Shown here piece after piece: positions 23,790 to 33,179 of a DNA stretch of 64,000 nt; position 1 is the stretch's first letter; the number at the start of each line of letters is the position of its first letter. The notes beneath the pieces are model-generated. The model had not been told where the DNA came from. It made no database searches and saw only the letters and a list, made by a program, of their open reading frames with translations. A program made the position numbers and the translations under genes. Origin of the DNA: Oscillospiraceae bacterium (GTDB lineage: Bacteria > Bacillota > Clostridia > Oscillospirales > Ruminococcaceae); assembly GCA_015067025.1 (NCBI GenBank), contig SVNC01000006.1:1-64000 (forward strand), written 5' to 3'.

Positions 23790-24062
23790 TTTTTCTGTAA
23801 TAAACAAAAAACTCCTGCCCCTTTGGGACAAGAGATAATCCTGCGGTACCACCCAAATTGCAGATAAACTGCCACTCGCTACACATACTATCATATGTGC
23901 GACCTGTAACGTAGGTGAACGTCGCCCCTAATAGAATGATCTTTCGGTTTGCCCTCGTGAGTCCATTCGCAGATGTATGTATCGCCGTAATCGCACCATA
24001 TATACGGCTCTCTGTCATACAGGGACAAGTGTTACTACTCTCACTCATCGGTTTTGTTTATT
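23790..24062 (-). promoter_or_regulatory. T-box leader (tRNA-Trp specifier) for trpB2
   Basis: On the minus strand it carries the diagnostic T-box sequence TGGGTGGTACCGCAG (complement near 23840-23855), a Stem I with GAGAGTAGTAAC at its start, and the specifier region GCGAATGGACTCAC, where TGG (23963-23965) encodes Trp. A rho-independent terminator (CTCTTGTCCC/GGGCAGGAG then TTTTTT, ~23802-23832) follows, the alternative to the antiterminator. Uncharged tRNA-Trp should promote read-through into trpB2. Confidence 0.93.
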
Positions 24063-24071
24063 ATGTCAGTA

Positions 24072-24100
24072 ATGATATCACATATTTCTTCTTTTGTCAA
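24072..24100 (-). promoter_or_regulatory. Promoter of the trpB2 T-box transcript
   Basis: On the minus strand TTGACA (24095-24100) and TATCAT (24072-24077) have a 17-nt spacer, starting the T-box leader near 24065. Confidence 0.75.
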
Positions 24101-24140
24101 TAGTTTTTTGGAATTTCGGGAAAAATTTCTCGTTTTTTGG

Positions 24141-24169
24141 TTGACTTTTTCTGATTAATATAGTATAAT
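24141..24169 (+). promoter_or_regulatory. Promoter of the ileS T-box transcript
   Basis: TTGACT (24141-24146) and TATAAT (24164-24169) have a 17-nt spacer, giving a start near 24176. Confidence 0.85.
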
Positions 24170-24176
24170 GACATCA

Positions 24177-24422
24177 TATATGAAAAGGCTGTGACAAAGA
24201 GAGTAGGAATGCCTAACGCCCCAGCGAGTCGGAGATGGTGTGAGCCGATGTTATTTAAGCATTTACCGAAAATCACTTTGTAGCTTCCCGCCGAAACCGA
24301 AAGAGAGTAGAACGGGACGGATTTCCTCCGTTAAAAGGAACGCATTTGACGGAATGTCGTAACAGGTGGTTAATAAAGACTGACAGGTCCTTATCCTTTT
24401 ACGGGTAAGGACTTTTATTTTT
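24177..24422 (+). promoter_or_regulatory. T-box leader (tRNA-Ile specifier) for ileS
   Basis: Stem I opens with AAAGAGAGTAGGAATGCC and has the distal GCGAGTCGGAGATGGTGTGAGCCGA region typical of T-boxes. The specifier loop reads GAAAATCACT; ATC (24272-24274) followed by ACT aligns with TGG-ACT of the neighbouring Trp T-box and encodes Ile. The acceptor-binding bulge is AGGTGGTTAA (24364-24373). The terminator stem GTCCTTATCC/GGGTAAGGAC (24387-24412) with TTTTATTTTT follows. The T-box core departs from the usual GGTGGTACCGCG. Confidence 0.88.
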
Positions 24423-24475
24423 CCGAATAATGCAAAAGAAGAAGATAAACTATTATTTTTTCAGGAGGTAAAGCA

Positions 24476-27400
24476 ATGTCACTTTACGAAAAAGTACCTA
24501 CCTCTCCTAATTTTGTAGAGAGAGAAAAACAGACAGAGCAGTTCTGGTATGACAACGATATATTCAGAACAAGTATGAATGCAAGAAGCGAGGATAACAC
24601 CTACACCTTCTATGACGGTCCACCGACCGCAAACGGCAAGCCCCATATAGGTCACGTTTTAACAAGAGTTATAAAGGATATGATTCCCCGTTACCGCACA
24701 ATGAAGGGTGCTTACGTACCCCGTAAGGCCGGTTGGGATACCCACGGTCTTCCCGTTGAGCTTGAAGTAGAAAAGCTCCTCGGCCTTGACGGTAAGGAAC
24801 AGATCGAAAAATACGGTCTCGATCCCTTTATCACAAAGTGTAAGGAAAGCGTATGGAAGTATAAGGGCATGTGGGAGGATTTCTCCCGTACAGTAGGCTT
24901 CTGGGCTGATATGGACGAGCCTTACGTAACCTATGACAATAACTTTATTGAATCTGAATGGTGGGCATTAAAGCAGATATGGGACAAGGGCCTTTTATAT
25001 AAGGGCTTCAAGATCGTACCTTACTGCCCCCGTTGCGGAACACCCCTTTCCAGCCACGAAGTAGCTCAGGGCTATAAGGACGTAAAGGAACGCTCTGCAG
25101 TAGTCCGCTTTAAGGTAAAGGACGAGGATGCATACATCCTTGCATGGACAACAACTCCCTGGACTCTCCCTTCAAACGTTGCACTGTGTGTAAACCCCGA
25201 CGAATCCTACGTAAAGGTGAAGACGGCTGACGGTTACACTTATTATCTTGCTGAGGCTCTTTCAGACGCTATCCTCGGCGGTGACAAGCCTACAGCTCCC
25301 TTTGAAGTAATTGAAAAGTATATCGGTAAGGACCTTGAATATAAGGAATACGAACCCTTATTCGACTATGCAATAGATATCTGCAAGAAGCAGAACAAGA
25401 AGGCTTACTTCGTAACCTGCGACAACTACGTAACTCTTACCGACGGTACGGGTGTAGTACACATTGCTCCCGCTTTTGGTGAAGACGACGCTAAGGTCGG
25501 CAGAAACTACGATCTTCCTTTCGTTCAGCTCGTAAACGGCAAGGGTGAAATGACAGAGGAAACAGACTATGCAGGCGTATTCTGCAAGAAGGCTGATCCT
25601 ATGATACTCAAAGACCTCGATGCAAAGGGACTTTTATTCGATGCACCCAAGTTTGAGCATAGCTATCCTCACTGCTGGAGATGTGACACTCCTCTCATCT
25701 ACTATGCAAGAGAATCCTGGTTCATCAAGATGACAGCAGTTCGTGAGGATCTTATAAGAAACAACGAAACGATCAACTGGATTCCCGAAAGCGTTGGTAA
25801 GAACCGTTTCGGCGATTGGTTACAGAACGTTCAGGACTGGGGTCTTTCCCGTAACCGTTACTGGGGTACACCTCTCAACATCTGGGAATGTGAATGCGGT
25901 CACAGACACGCAATCGGCAGTATCGAAGAATTAAAGAGTATGTCCGATAACTGCCCCGATGATATCGAATTACACCGTCCCTATATCGACGCTGTAACTA
26001 TCAAGTGCCCTCACTGCGGTAAGCAGATGACAAGAGTACCTGAAGTTATCGACTGCTGGTTTGACTCAGGCTCAATGCCCTTTGCACAGCATCACTATCC
26101 TTTTGAAAATCAGGATCTTTTTGAAAAGCAGTTCCCCGCAGACTTCATTTCAGAAGCGGTTGACCAGACAAGAGGCTGGTTCTACTCTCTGCTTGCTATC
26201 TCAACTCTGCTCTTCAATAAGTCTCCTTATAAGAACGTTATAGTTTTAGGTCTTGTACTTGACGGAGAAGGACAGAAGATGTCCAAGTCCAAGGGTAATG
26301 CGGTAGATCCCTTTGAATCTCTTGCAACTCACGGTGCAGACGCTATCCGCTGGTATTTCTATACAAACTCTGCTCCCTGGTTACCTAACCGTTTCCACGC
26401 AAAGGCTGTAAATGAAGGTCAGAGAAAGTATATCTCAACTCTCTGGAACACCTATGCATTCTACGTGCTTTATGCAAACATCGACAATTTTGATGCTACT
26501 AAGTATAAATTAGAACCCGAAAAGCTTTCCGTTATGGATAAGTGGCTGTTATCAAAGCTCAATACAGTAGTGGGTGAAGTTGACAACAACCTTGCAAACT
26601 ATCGTATTCCTGAAGCGGCAAGAGCTTTACAGGAATTCGTTGACGAAATGTCCAACTGGTACGTAAGACGTAGCAGAGAACGTTTCTGGTCAAAGGAACT
26701 GACACAGGATAAGATCAATGCATATATGACGTTATATACGGCACTTGTTACTATCGCAAAGATATCTGCTCCTATGACTCCCTTCGTATGTGATGATATC
26801 TACAGAAACCTCGTATGCTCACTTGATAAGGAAGCTCCTATCAGCGTACACCTCTGTGACTTCCCCGAAGTTGACGAAACTCTCGTTGATAAGGAACTTG
26901 AAGAAGAAATGGAAACTGTTCTTACTATCGTTACAAACGGCAGAGCGGCAAGAAATGCGGCTAACATCAAGAACAGACAGCCTATTGCGAATATTATGGT
27001 AAAGGGCGAAAAGACCTTACAGCCTATGTTTGCAGATATCGTTAAGGATGAGCTTAACATCAAGGCTATCTCCTTTGTTGAAGATACAGACGAATTTACT
27101 TCCTACTCCTTCAAGCCTCAGCTTAAGACTCTTGGTGCAAAGTTCGGTAAGAAGATAGGCGAGGTAAGAACTGCTCTTGCAGAGGTTGACGGTACAAAGG
27201 CTATGGCAGAAATCAGAAAGAGCGGCGTTATGACTCTTACACTTTCTGACGGTGACGTTATGATTGCTGAAGAAGATCTGCTTATCGAAGAAAAGCAGAA
27301 GGAAGGCTATGCAGTAGTAACTGACAGAGGTTATACGGTAGTACTTGATACAACTCTTACTCCTGAGCTTATTGAAGAAGGCTTTGTAAGAGAAATCGTA

Positions 27401-27625
27401 AGCAAGATCCAGTCTATGCGTAAGGATGCAGGTTTTGAGGTTATGGATCACATTACTATCTACTGTGATGGTAATGATAAGGTTGCTGAGATCCTTACAA
27501 GAAACAGCGAAGAAATTTCCGATGATACACTTGCAGAAAGCATCGTTACAGGCTCTGTTGACGGATATAATGCCCAGTGGGATATCAACGGCGAAAATGT
27601 AACTCTCGGCGTTAAGAAGATATGA
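24476..27625 (+). CDS. ileS: Isoleucyl-tRNA synthetase, IleS2-like
   Basis: This class Ia synthetase charges tRNA-Ile. The active-site motif PHIGHV (HIGH) lies at ~58-63 within FYDGPPTANGKPHIGHVLTR, the editing CP1 domain spans ~195-400 with AWTTTPWTLPSN, and KMSKSKGN follows at ~602. The 1049-aa length and the DGPPTANGKPHIGH context fit the longer, eukaryote-like IleS2 subtype rather than the ~930-aa IleS1. IleS2 enzymes often tolerate mupirocin; that is family knowledge, not seen here. The stop overlaps the next start (ATGA). An Ile T-box controls it. Confidence 0.96.
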   Translation: MSLYEKVPTSPNFVEREKQTEQFWYDNDIFRTSMNARSEDNTYTFYDGPPTANGKPHIGHVLTRVIKDMIPRYRTMKGAYVPRKAGWDTHGLPVELEVEKLLGLDGKEQIEKYGLDPFITKCKESVWKYKGMWEDFSRTVGFWADMDEPYVTYDNNFIESEWWALKQIWDKGLLYKGFKIVPYCPRCGTPLSSHEVAQGYKDVKERSAVVRFKVKDEDAYILAWTTTPWTLPSNVALCVNPDESYVKVKTADGYTYYLAEALSDAILGGDKPTAPFEVIEKYIGKDLEYKEYEPLFDYAIDICKKQNKKAYFVTCDNYVTLTDGTGVVHIAPAFGEDDAKVGRNYDLPFVQLVNGKGEMTEETDYAGVFCKKADPMILKDLDAKGLLFDAPKFEHSYPHCWRCDTPLIYYARESWFIKMTAVREDLIRNNETINWIPESVGKNRFGDWLQNVQDWGLSRNRYWGTPLNIWECECGHRHAIGSIEELKSMSDNCPDDIELHRPYIDAVTIKCPHCGKQMTRVPEVIDCWFDSGSMPFAQHHYPFENQDLFEKQFPADFISEAVDQTRGWFYSLLAISTLLFNKSPYKNVIVLGLVLDGEGQKMSKSKGNAVDPFESLATHGADAIRWYFYTNSAPWLPNRFHAKAVNEGQRKYISTLWNTYAFYVLYANIDNFDATKYKLEPEKLSVMDKWLLSKLNTVVGEVDNNLANYRIPEAARALQEFVDEMSNWYVRRSRERFWSKELTQDKINAYMTLYTALVTIAKISAPMTPFVCDDIYRNLVCSLDKEAPISVHLCDFPEVDETLVDKELEEEMETVLTIVTNGRAARNAANIKNRQPIANIMVKGEKTLQPMFADIVKDELNIKAISFVEDTDEFTSYSFKPQLKTLGAKFGKKIGEVRTALAEVDGTKAMAEIRKSGVMTLTLSDGDVMIAEEDLLIEEKQKEGYAVVTDRGYTVVLDTTLTPELIEEGFVREIVSKIQSMRKDAGFEVMDHITIYCDGNDKVAEILTRNSEEISDDTLAESIVTGSVDGYNAQWDINGENVTLGVKKI

Positions 27626-28218
27626 GCAAGCTGAAGGAATTTTTTCAGAACAAAACGGTTAAATTAATATACACATGGTTGATAGTAATTGCAGTAGGGG
27701 TGACGGTTCTGCTTACGCAGTTTTTGTACCCCCTGCATATCAGCTTCAGCGGAACAACTCTTACCACTTACAGTGGTGAGAGTTTTCAGCTTAATATAAA
27801 GGCTCAGTACGATAAACTTAGTGAGGGCGAGCATAAGAACAGCACGCTTTTAAGCTCTGCCGATTTTGATATGACCAGGGAAGAAGACTTTTTAAGAGTT
27901 GGTCTTTCCTTTAACTTTATCAATATCGGTATGTATAAGATAAATGATATCCAGTTTAAAATAGAGGGTATAGAAAAGTTTGCTGATGCTTTTGTGTATA
28001 AAGAAGCTAACGTAGCCGAAATAAACCGTTTTTCATATAATACAGTTACTCTTTATTTTGTGATATGCCGTAAGGGGCTTACAGATGAAGAGCTTGAGCA
28101 GGCAGTAAATTCTATAAAGCTGTCCTACAGCTTTAACCGTCCTGAGCTTTTCCCCTCAGGAGGAGAAATAAGTCTGCCGCAGATAACTGTGCCACTTGAA
28201 AATATCGAAAAGAAGTGA
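27622..28218 (+). CDS. Membrane-anchored protein of unknown function
   Basis: It starts 4 nt before the ileS stop ends (ATGA overlap), so it is translationally coupled. A basic N-terminus and one transmembrane helix (~17-36) are followed by a ~160-residue extracytoplasmic part rich in beta-prone stretches (FSGTTLTTYSGESFQLNIKAQYD, DEDFLRVGLSFNFINIGMY-like). No catalytic motif is seen. It might be an immunoglobulin-like or periplasmic adaptor. Its end overlaps the putative start of the DMT transporter. Confidence 0.7.
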   Translation: MSKLKEFFQNKTVKLIYTWLIVIAVGVTVLLTQFLYPLHISFSGTTLTTYSGESFQLNIKAQYDKLSEGEHKNSTLLSSADFDMTREEDFLRVGLSFNFINIGMYKINDIQFKIEGIEKFADAFVYKEANVAEINRFSYNTVTLYFVICRKGLTDEELEQAVNSIKLSYSFNRPELFPSGGEISLPQITVPLENIEKK

Positions 28219-29113
28219 TATTCTGAGTAAGTTAAAATTATCAGCTATTCCCGATAAGTATAAGGGAATCTTATGTATAATAGCATCAGCCTTCTGCTTT
28301 ACTGTTATGAACAGCTTTGTACGGCTTGCAGGAGATCTGCCCTCGGTACAAAAAAGCTTTTTCAGAAACGCAGTAGCTTTTGTTTTTGCACTGGTTATTC
28401 TGCTTAAGTCAAAATCATCCCTGCTTCCTGCGAAAAAGAGCAACACAGGACTGCTTATAGTACGTGCCGCCTGCGGCACTATAGGAATACTGTGTAATTT
28501 TTATGCTGTGGATAATTTAGTGCTTTCAGATGCTTCTATGCTGAATAAGATGTCACCCTTTTTTGCGGTGGTTTTCTCCTTGTTATTCTTAAGAGAAAAA
28601 ACGACTATTGTACAGACGATGGGTGTTATAATCGCTTTTTTAGGCAGTCTGCTGATTATAAAGCCCACCTTTACCAATATGGAGCTTATCCCGTCAGTGA
28701 TCGGTCTTGTAGGCGGAATTGCCGCAGGTGCCGCTTATACGGCAGTGCGAAGTCTTGGACTTAAAGGTGAAAAGGGACCCTATATAGTGTTTTTCTTTTC
28801 GGGCTTTTCCTGCCTTGTGACGCTTCCCTTCCTGATATTTGATTTTCACACTATGACTATAGAGCAATGGCTTATTCTTATAGCGGCAGGACTTGCGGCG
28901 GCCGGCGGACAGTTTGCCATAACGGCGGCTTACAGATGTGCACCGGCAAAGGAAATATCGGTATATGATTATTCACAGATAATTTTTTCTGCAATATTCG
29001 GATTTTTCCTTTTCTCGCAGATACCGGATATTTTCAGCATAATAGGATATATCATAATCTGCGGTATGGCAGTGGTGATGTTCTTATATAATAACAGGAA
29101 AAAGAATAAATAA
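28196..29113 (+). CDS. DMT-superfamily (EamA) transporter
   Basis: Ten predicted transmembrane helices in two EamA repeats (~20-150 and ~165-300) make up a drug/metabolite transporter-like permease. The second repeat includes PAKEISVYDYSQIIFSAIFGFFLF, a typical EamA helix pair. The substrate is unknown; members export amino acids or metabolites. The track start is TTG 28196 overlapping the previous gene. No strong RBS marks it, so the true start is uncertain and could be a few codons further in. It follows ileS, which may hint at amino acid handling. Confidence 0.85.
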   Translation: MKISKRSDILSKLKLSAIPDKYKGILCIIASAFCFTVMNSFVRLAGDLPSVQKSFFRNAVAFVFALVILLKSKSSLLPAKKSNTGLLIVRAACGTIGILCNFYAVDNLVLSDASMLNKMSPFFAVVFSLLFLREKTTIVQTMGVIIAFLGSLLIIKPTFTNMELIPSVIGLVGGIAAGAAYTAVRSLGLKGEKGPYIVFFFSGFSCLVTLPFLIFDFHTMTIEQWLILIAAGLAAAGGQFAITAAYRCAPAKEISVYDYSQIIFSAIFGFFLFSQIPDIFSIIGYIIICGMAVVMFLYNNRKKNK

Positions 29114-29119
29114 TAAAAA

Positions 29120-29156
29120 ATCCGCCCGTGAGTAATCACGAGCGGTTACTATTTTT
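29120..29156. terminator. Bidirectional terminator
   Basis: The stem CCGC-CCGTGA/TCACG-AGCGG has a GTAA loop and lies between the convergent DMT transporter and gpmI. The minus-strand tail GGATTTTTTATT is a good T-run. Confidence 0.75.
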
Positions 29157-29165
29157 ATAAAGCAC

Positions 29166-30737
29166 TTATATCATGCTGTCTTCCCAGCAATCGGGAGCTG
29201 TAAGACCGAACATCTTTACAACTGTGGGAGCAACGTTTGCAAGACCGTAGTTGCCGTCCTTAATTTCAAACTTTGTATCCTTGTCGTAGATGATGAAGGG
29301 AACGGGGTTTAAGGAGTGAGCTGTTCTTACGTTTACTTCACCCTTCTTGTTCTTTTCAAGCATTTCATCTGCGTTGCCGTGGTCAGCTGTGATGAGCATT
29401 GTAACGCCGTATTCATCACAAACGTCCTTTAAGCGTGCAAGACCGATATCAACGGATTCAACACCGATCATTGTAGCCTGCATAGAGCCTGTGTGACCAA
29501 CCATGTCACCGTTGGGGAAGTTGCAACGTAAGAAGTCGTACTTCTTTGACTTGATAGCTTCGATAAGAGCATCAACGATCTCTGCAGACTTCATCCAGGG
29601 TCGCTGGTCAAAGCTTACGTTATCGGAAGGAATTTCAACGTATTCTTCTAATTCTTCGCTGAACTTACCGCTCTTGTTGCCGTTCCAGAAATACGTTACG
29701 TGACCGTACTTCTGTGTTTCGGAAATAGCGTACTGCTTAAGTCCTGCGTTTACAAATACTTCAGATAATGTGTTTGTGATTTCAGGAGGATTTACAAGGA
29801 AACGAGCGGGGAGCTTTAAGTCGCCGTCGTACTGTAACATACCTGCATAGCAAACGTCAGGCTTTGCACCTCTGTCGAAGTAGTTAAATTCGTCTAAATC
29901 AAATGCCATAGACATTTCGATAGCTCTGTCACCGCGGAAGTTGAAGAGGATAACGCTGTCGCCGTCTACGATCTTACCTACGGGTTCGCCGTTTTCAGCG
30001 ATAACGAAAGCGGGAAGATCCTGGTCGCTTGCAACACCTGTTTCAGAAACGAGTGTATCAAATGCTTCTGTAGCAGATGCAAACTGTCTGCCTTCGCCCT
30101 TAACGTGTGTGTTCCAGCCACGTTCAACCATAGGCCAGTCTGCCTGGTAACGGTCCATTGTTATCTTCATTCTGCCGCCGCCGGATGCAATTCTTGCATC
30201 GAAGGCAGCGTCGTTAAGCTCTGCAAATACGTCTTCGAGCTGCTTTATGAACTGACCGCCTGTTAAAGGAGGAACGTCACGGCCGTCAAGAAGAGCGTGA
30301 ACTCTTACCTTAGAAATGCCGTCAGCCTTAGCACGCTTTACCATATTGATAAGGTGGCTGATGTTTGAGTGTACGTTACCGTCTGATAAAAGACCGATAA
30401 AGTGCATTGTGGAATTCTTTGACTTTGCATTTTCAGCAAGCTCCTGCCAAGCGGGAGAATTATACATCTTTCCGCTTTCGATGGACTCGTTTACGAGCTT
30501 TGCACCCTGAGAGTAGATCTGACCGCAGCCTAATGCGTTGTGACCTACTTCGGAGTTGCCCATATCGTCATCTGTAGGAAGACCTACTGCATCACCGTGA
30601 GCCTTGAGCTTTGTCATAGGGCAGTTAGCCATAAGCCAGTCAAGGGTAGGTGTGTATGCTTCGGTTACAGCGTCGCCAAGACCTGTCTTGGAAAAGCCGA
30701 TACCGTCCATTACTACTAATAATACGGGTTTAGCCAT
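29166..30737 (-). CDS. gpmI: 2,3-bisphosphoglycerate-independent phosphoglycerate mutase
   Basis: It interconverts 3- and 2-phosphoglycerate with two Mn ions. The start LLVVMDGIGFSKTG, the catalytic serine in DDDMGNSEVGHNALG, and the C-terminal metal motif ITADHGNADEM plus RTAHSLNPVPF are present. ATG 30737 follows AAGGAGATACAAAT and replaces the track start at 30800, giving 523 aa, normal for the family. It is the last of a leftward pgk-tpiA-gpmI series; gap and eno are not in the window. A 205-bp gap to tpiA holds element C. Confidence 0.96.
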   Translation of the reverse strand: MAKPVLLVVMDGIGFSKTGLGDAVTEAYTPTLDWLMANCPMTKLKAHGDAVGLPTDDDMGNSEVGHNALGCGQIYSQGAKLVNESIESGKMYNSPAWQELAENAKSKNSTMHFIGLLSDGNVHSNISHLINMVKRAKADGISKVRVHALLDGRDVPPLTGGQFIKQLEDVFAELNDAAFDARIASGGGRMKITMDRYQADWPMVERGWNTHVKGEGRQFASATEAFDTLVSETGVASDQDLPAFVIAENGEPVGKIVDGDSVILFNFRGDRAIEMSMAFDLDEFNYFDRGAKPDVCYAGMLQYDGDLKLPARFLVNPPEITNTLSEVFVNAGLKQYAISETQKYGHVTYFWNGNKSGKFSEELEEYVEIPSDNVSFDQRPWMKSAEIVDALIEAIKSKKYDFLRCNFPNGDMVGHTGSMQATMIGVESVDIGLARLKDVCDEYGVTMLITADHGNADEMLEKNKKGEVNVRTAHSLNPVPFIIYDKDTKFEIKDGNYGLANVAPTVVKMFGLTAPDCWEDSMI

Positions 30738-30873
30738 ATTTGTATCTCCTTGTGTGTTATTTTGATAATCAAAAATTATTTCAGTATAACGGGCGACCAT
30801 AGGTTATTGGTCAAAAGATTGTAACTGTTTCTTGCAAAACAGTTCGCTCCTAAATTTTGCTTTGTTTATTTCT

Positions 30874-30948
30874 CGCCGTTCATCTTTCTACGCACAAGTA
30901 TAAAGTTTTAAAAGGCGAGAACAGTCGGCGGCAACCTGCCGCTTAGCC
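30874..30948 (+). repeat. 3'-end interspersed element, copy C
   Basis: It begins CGCCGTTCATCTTTCTACGC, contains TTTTAAAAGGCGAGAA and ends with the hairpin CGGC-GGCAACCT-GCCG plus CTTAG. It is antisense to tpiA, whose stop codon (complement TTA, 30943-30945) lies inside the element, exactly as in copy B. Confidence 0.65.
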
Positions 30949-31716
30949 GTTTTCTGCGGCGTTGATGATCGTTGTGAAATCAGCAGCCTTTAAGGAAGCA
31001 CCACCGATAAGACCGCCGTCAACGTTTGTCTTGGAAACGAGTTCAGCAGCGTTTGCAGCGTTCATAGAACCGCCGTACTGAATTGTAACTGCTTCAGCAA
31101 CTTCTGCACTGTAGAGCTTAGCAAGTGTAGCACGGATAAATGCACAAACTTCTTCAGCCTGATCAGCAGTAGCTGTCTTACCTGTACCGATAGCCCAAAC
31201 GGGTTCGTAAGCGATGATGCACTTCTTTAAATCATCAGCGTTAATGCCAAAGAAGTCGAGCTTTATCTGGCGAGCGATAACTTCTTCTGTGATGTTGCAT
31301 TCTCTTTCCCAGAGAAGCTCGCCAACACAAACGATGGGCTTTAAGCCTGCTGCTAAAGCGGCAACAGTTCTCTTGTTTACAGTTTCGTCTGTTTCTGCAA
31401 AGTACTGTCTTCTTTCGCTGTGACCGAGAACTACGTATTCTACGCCCATTTCAGCGAGCATGTCAGCAGAGATTTCGCCTGTGAAAGCACCTGACTTTTC
31501 AAAGTGGCAGTTTTCAGCACCGATCTTGATGTTTGTACCTTCTGTTACTGCTAAAGCTGTTTCGAGGTTTGTAAAGGGTACGCAAGCTACAACTTCAACG
31601 TTCTTGATATCAGCAACCATAGGCTTTAATTCTTCTAAAAGAGCCTTTGCTTCGGGTCTTGTCTTGTTCATCTTCCAGTTACCTGCGATAACTGCTTTTC
31701 TGACATTCTTGTTCAT
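30943..31716 (-). CDS. tpiA: Triosephosphate isomerase
   Basis: This TIM-barrel enzyme interconverts dihydroxyacetone phosphate and glyceraldehyde 3-phosphate. AGNWKMNKT (lysine), VLGHSERRQYF (histidine), and the catalytic-glutamate motif AYEPVWAIGTGKTA are intact, with the phosphate loop GGASLKAADF near the end. The 257 aa is normal. An AAAGGAA site precedes the ATG. It is ~90 nt downstream of pgk. The C-terminal codons overlap interspersed element C. Confidence 0.97.
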   Translation of the reverse strand: MNKNVRKAVIAGNWKMNKTRPEAKALLEELKPMVADIKNVEVVACVPFTNLETALAVTEGTNIKIGAENCHFEKSGAFTGEISADMLAEMGVEYVVLGHSERRQYFAETDETVNKRTVAALAAGLKPIVCVGELLWERECNITEEVIARQIKLDFFGINADDLKKCIIAYEPVWAIGTGKTATADQAEEVCAFIRATLAKLYSAEVAEAVTIQYGGSMNAANAAELVSKTNVDGGLIGGASLKAADFTTIINAAENG

Positions 31717-31807
31717 AATTCTAAATTCCTTTCAATTTGTGTCTTTACATATTTAAGGGCGGATATGAACTAACCGCTTATCCGCCCTTTGTTTTTAGTT
31801 TTAACGC

Positions 31808-33028
31808 TTACTTATCCTGGATGCAAGCGATACCGGGAAGAACCTTACCTTCGAGGTATTCAAGAGATGCGCCGCCGCCTGTGGAGATGTGGCTCATCTT
31901 ATCAGCAAAGCCGAGCTGTACAACTGCTGCTGCAGAGTCACCACCACCGATAACTGTTGTAGCGTCTGTTTCAGCAAGAGCCTTAGCTACTGCAATCGTA
32001 CCCTTAGCGAGTGTGGGGTTTTCGAATACGCCCATAGGACCGTTCCAAACAACTGTCTTAGCAGACTTAACAGCGTCAGCAAAGAGAGCCTGTGTCTTTG
32101 TACCGATATCAAGACCCATCATATCAGCAGGGATCTTGTCAGAATCAACAACTGTAACTTCTACTTCACCGTCAATAGGATCAGGGAAGGACTTTGTGAT
32201 TGTTGTATCTACGGGGAGTAAGAGCTGCTTGCCGAGCTTTTCAGCCTTTTCAAGCATTTCCTTGCAGTAGTCGATCTTTTCGTCATCAACGAGAGAAGTA
32301 CCTACTTCATAGCCCTTAGCCTTTAAGAATGTGTAAGCCATACCGCCGCCGATGATAAGTGTATCGCACTTTTCGAGGAGGTTGGAAATAACGTTGAGCT
32401 TGTCAGCAACCTTTGCACCACCGAGGATAGCAACGAAAGGTCTTACAGGGTTTTCAACAGCGTTGCCTAAGAATTCGATTTCCTTGTTCATAAGGTAACC
32501 AACTGCTGTTTCTTTAACGAAGTTTGTAACACCTGCTGTAGAAGCGTGTGCTCTGTGTGCAGAACCGAAAGCGTCCATAACGAACATTTCGCCGTCAACT
32601 AAAGCTGCGAGTTCCTTAGCGAAGTCTTCGCCGTTCTTTGTTTCTTCAGCACCACGGAAACGTGTGTTTTCGAGAACAACGATTTCGCCGTCGTTCATTT
32701 CTGCAACTGCCTTCTTAGCGTTTTCGCCTACAACTGTATCATCCTTAGCGAAGATAACCTTTGTATCAACGAGCTGTGCAAGTCTTTCAGCAGCAGCCTT
32801 TAAAGAGAACTTGTCCTCGGGACCGTTCTTGGGCTTGCCGAGGTGTGAGCAAAGAACGATCTTTGCGCCGTTTTCTACTAACTTGTTGATTGTGGGAAGA
32901 GCAGCAACGATTCTGTTATCGTTTGTGATAACGCCTTCCTTCATAGGTACGTTGAAGTCTACACGTACGAGAACCTTCTTACCCTTTACCTGTAAGTCTT
33001 CAACATTCTTCTTGTTTAATTTGCTCAT
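31808..33028 (-). CDS. pgk: Phosphoglycerate kinase
   Basis: This glycolytic kinase transfers the 1,3-bisphosphoglycerate phosphate to ADP. Motifs include [22 protein letters not shown], the hinge [12 protein letters not shown] and the C-terminal nucleotide loop [14 protein letters not shown] 33028 after AAAGGAAATAAGACCC gives 406 aa, against 415 in the track. It heads the pgk-tpiA-gpmI unit, with a clear promoter at 33104-33132 and a 14-bp palindrome in the leader. Confidence 0.97.
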   Translation of the reverse strand: MSKLNKKNVEDLQVKGKKVLVRVDFNVPMKEGVITNDNRIVAALPTINKLVENGAKIVLCSHLGKPKNGPEDKFSLKAAAERLAQLVDTKVIFAKDDTVVGENAKKAVAEMNDGEIVVLENTRFRGAEETKNGEDFAKELAALVDGEMFVMDAFGSAHRAHASTAGVTNFVKETAVGYLMNKEIEFLGNAVENPVRPFVAILGGAKVADKLNVISNLLEKCDTLIIGGGMAYTFLKAKGYEVGTSLVDDEKIDYCKEMLEKAEKLGKQLLLPVDTTITKSFPDPIDGEVEVTVVDSDKIPADMMGLDIGTKTQALFADAVKSAKTVVWNGPMGVFENPTLAKGTIAVAKALAETDATTVIGGGDSAAAVVQLGFADKMSHISTGGGASLEYLEGKVLPGIACIQDK

Positions 33029-33063
33029 GGGTCTTATTTCCTTTCGCTTTTTCATTATTTGTG

Positions 33064-33077
33064 TGAGGATATCCTCA
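33064..33077. promoter_or_regulatory. Perfect 14-bp palindrome in the pgk leader
   Basis: TGAGGATATCCTCA lies about 30 nt downstream of the pgk -10 box and 36 nt before the ATG. It could be an operator for a glycolysis regulator or a small leader hairpin. It resembles no operator I can name. Confidence 0.4.
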
Positions 33078-33103
33078 AAATATACTGTAATTTCTACCCT
33101 TTT

Positions 33104-33132
33104 ATTTTACCAAATTGTTCGCTCTTTTGCAA
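33104..33132 (-). promoter_or_regulatory. Promoter of pgk-tpiA-gpmI
   Basis: On the minus strand TTGCAA (33127-33132) and TAAAAT (33104-33109) have a 17-nt spacer. Confidence 0.7.
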
Positions 33133-33179
33133 GTACTTTTTTCAATATTACAGCGGTTTGTTAAAAAATCCACAATTTT

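Noticed and set aside
23782-24103. ORFs on both strands over the trpB2 leader (88 aa minus, 62 aa plus)
   Set aside because: They overlap a clear T-box, including its conserved core and terminator; they are shadows of structured RNA.
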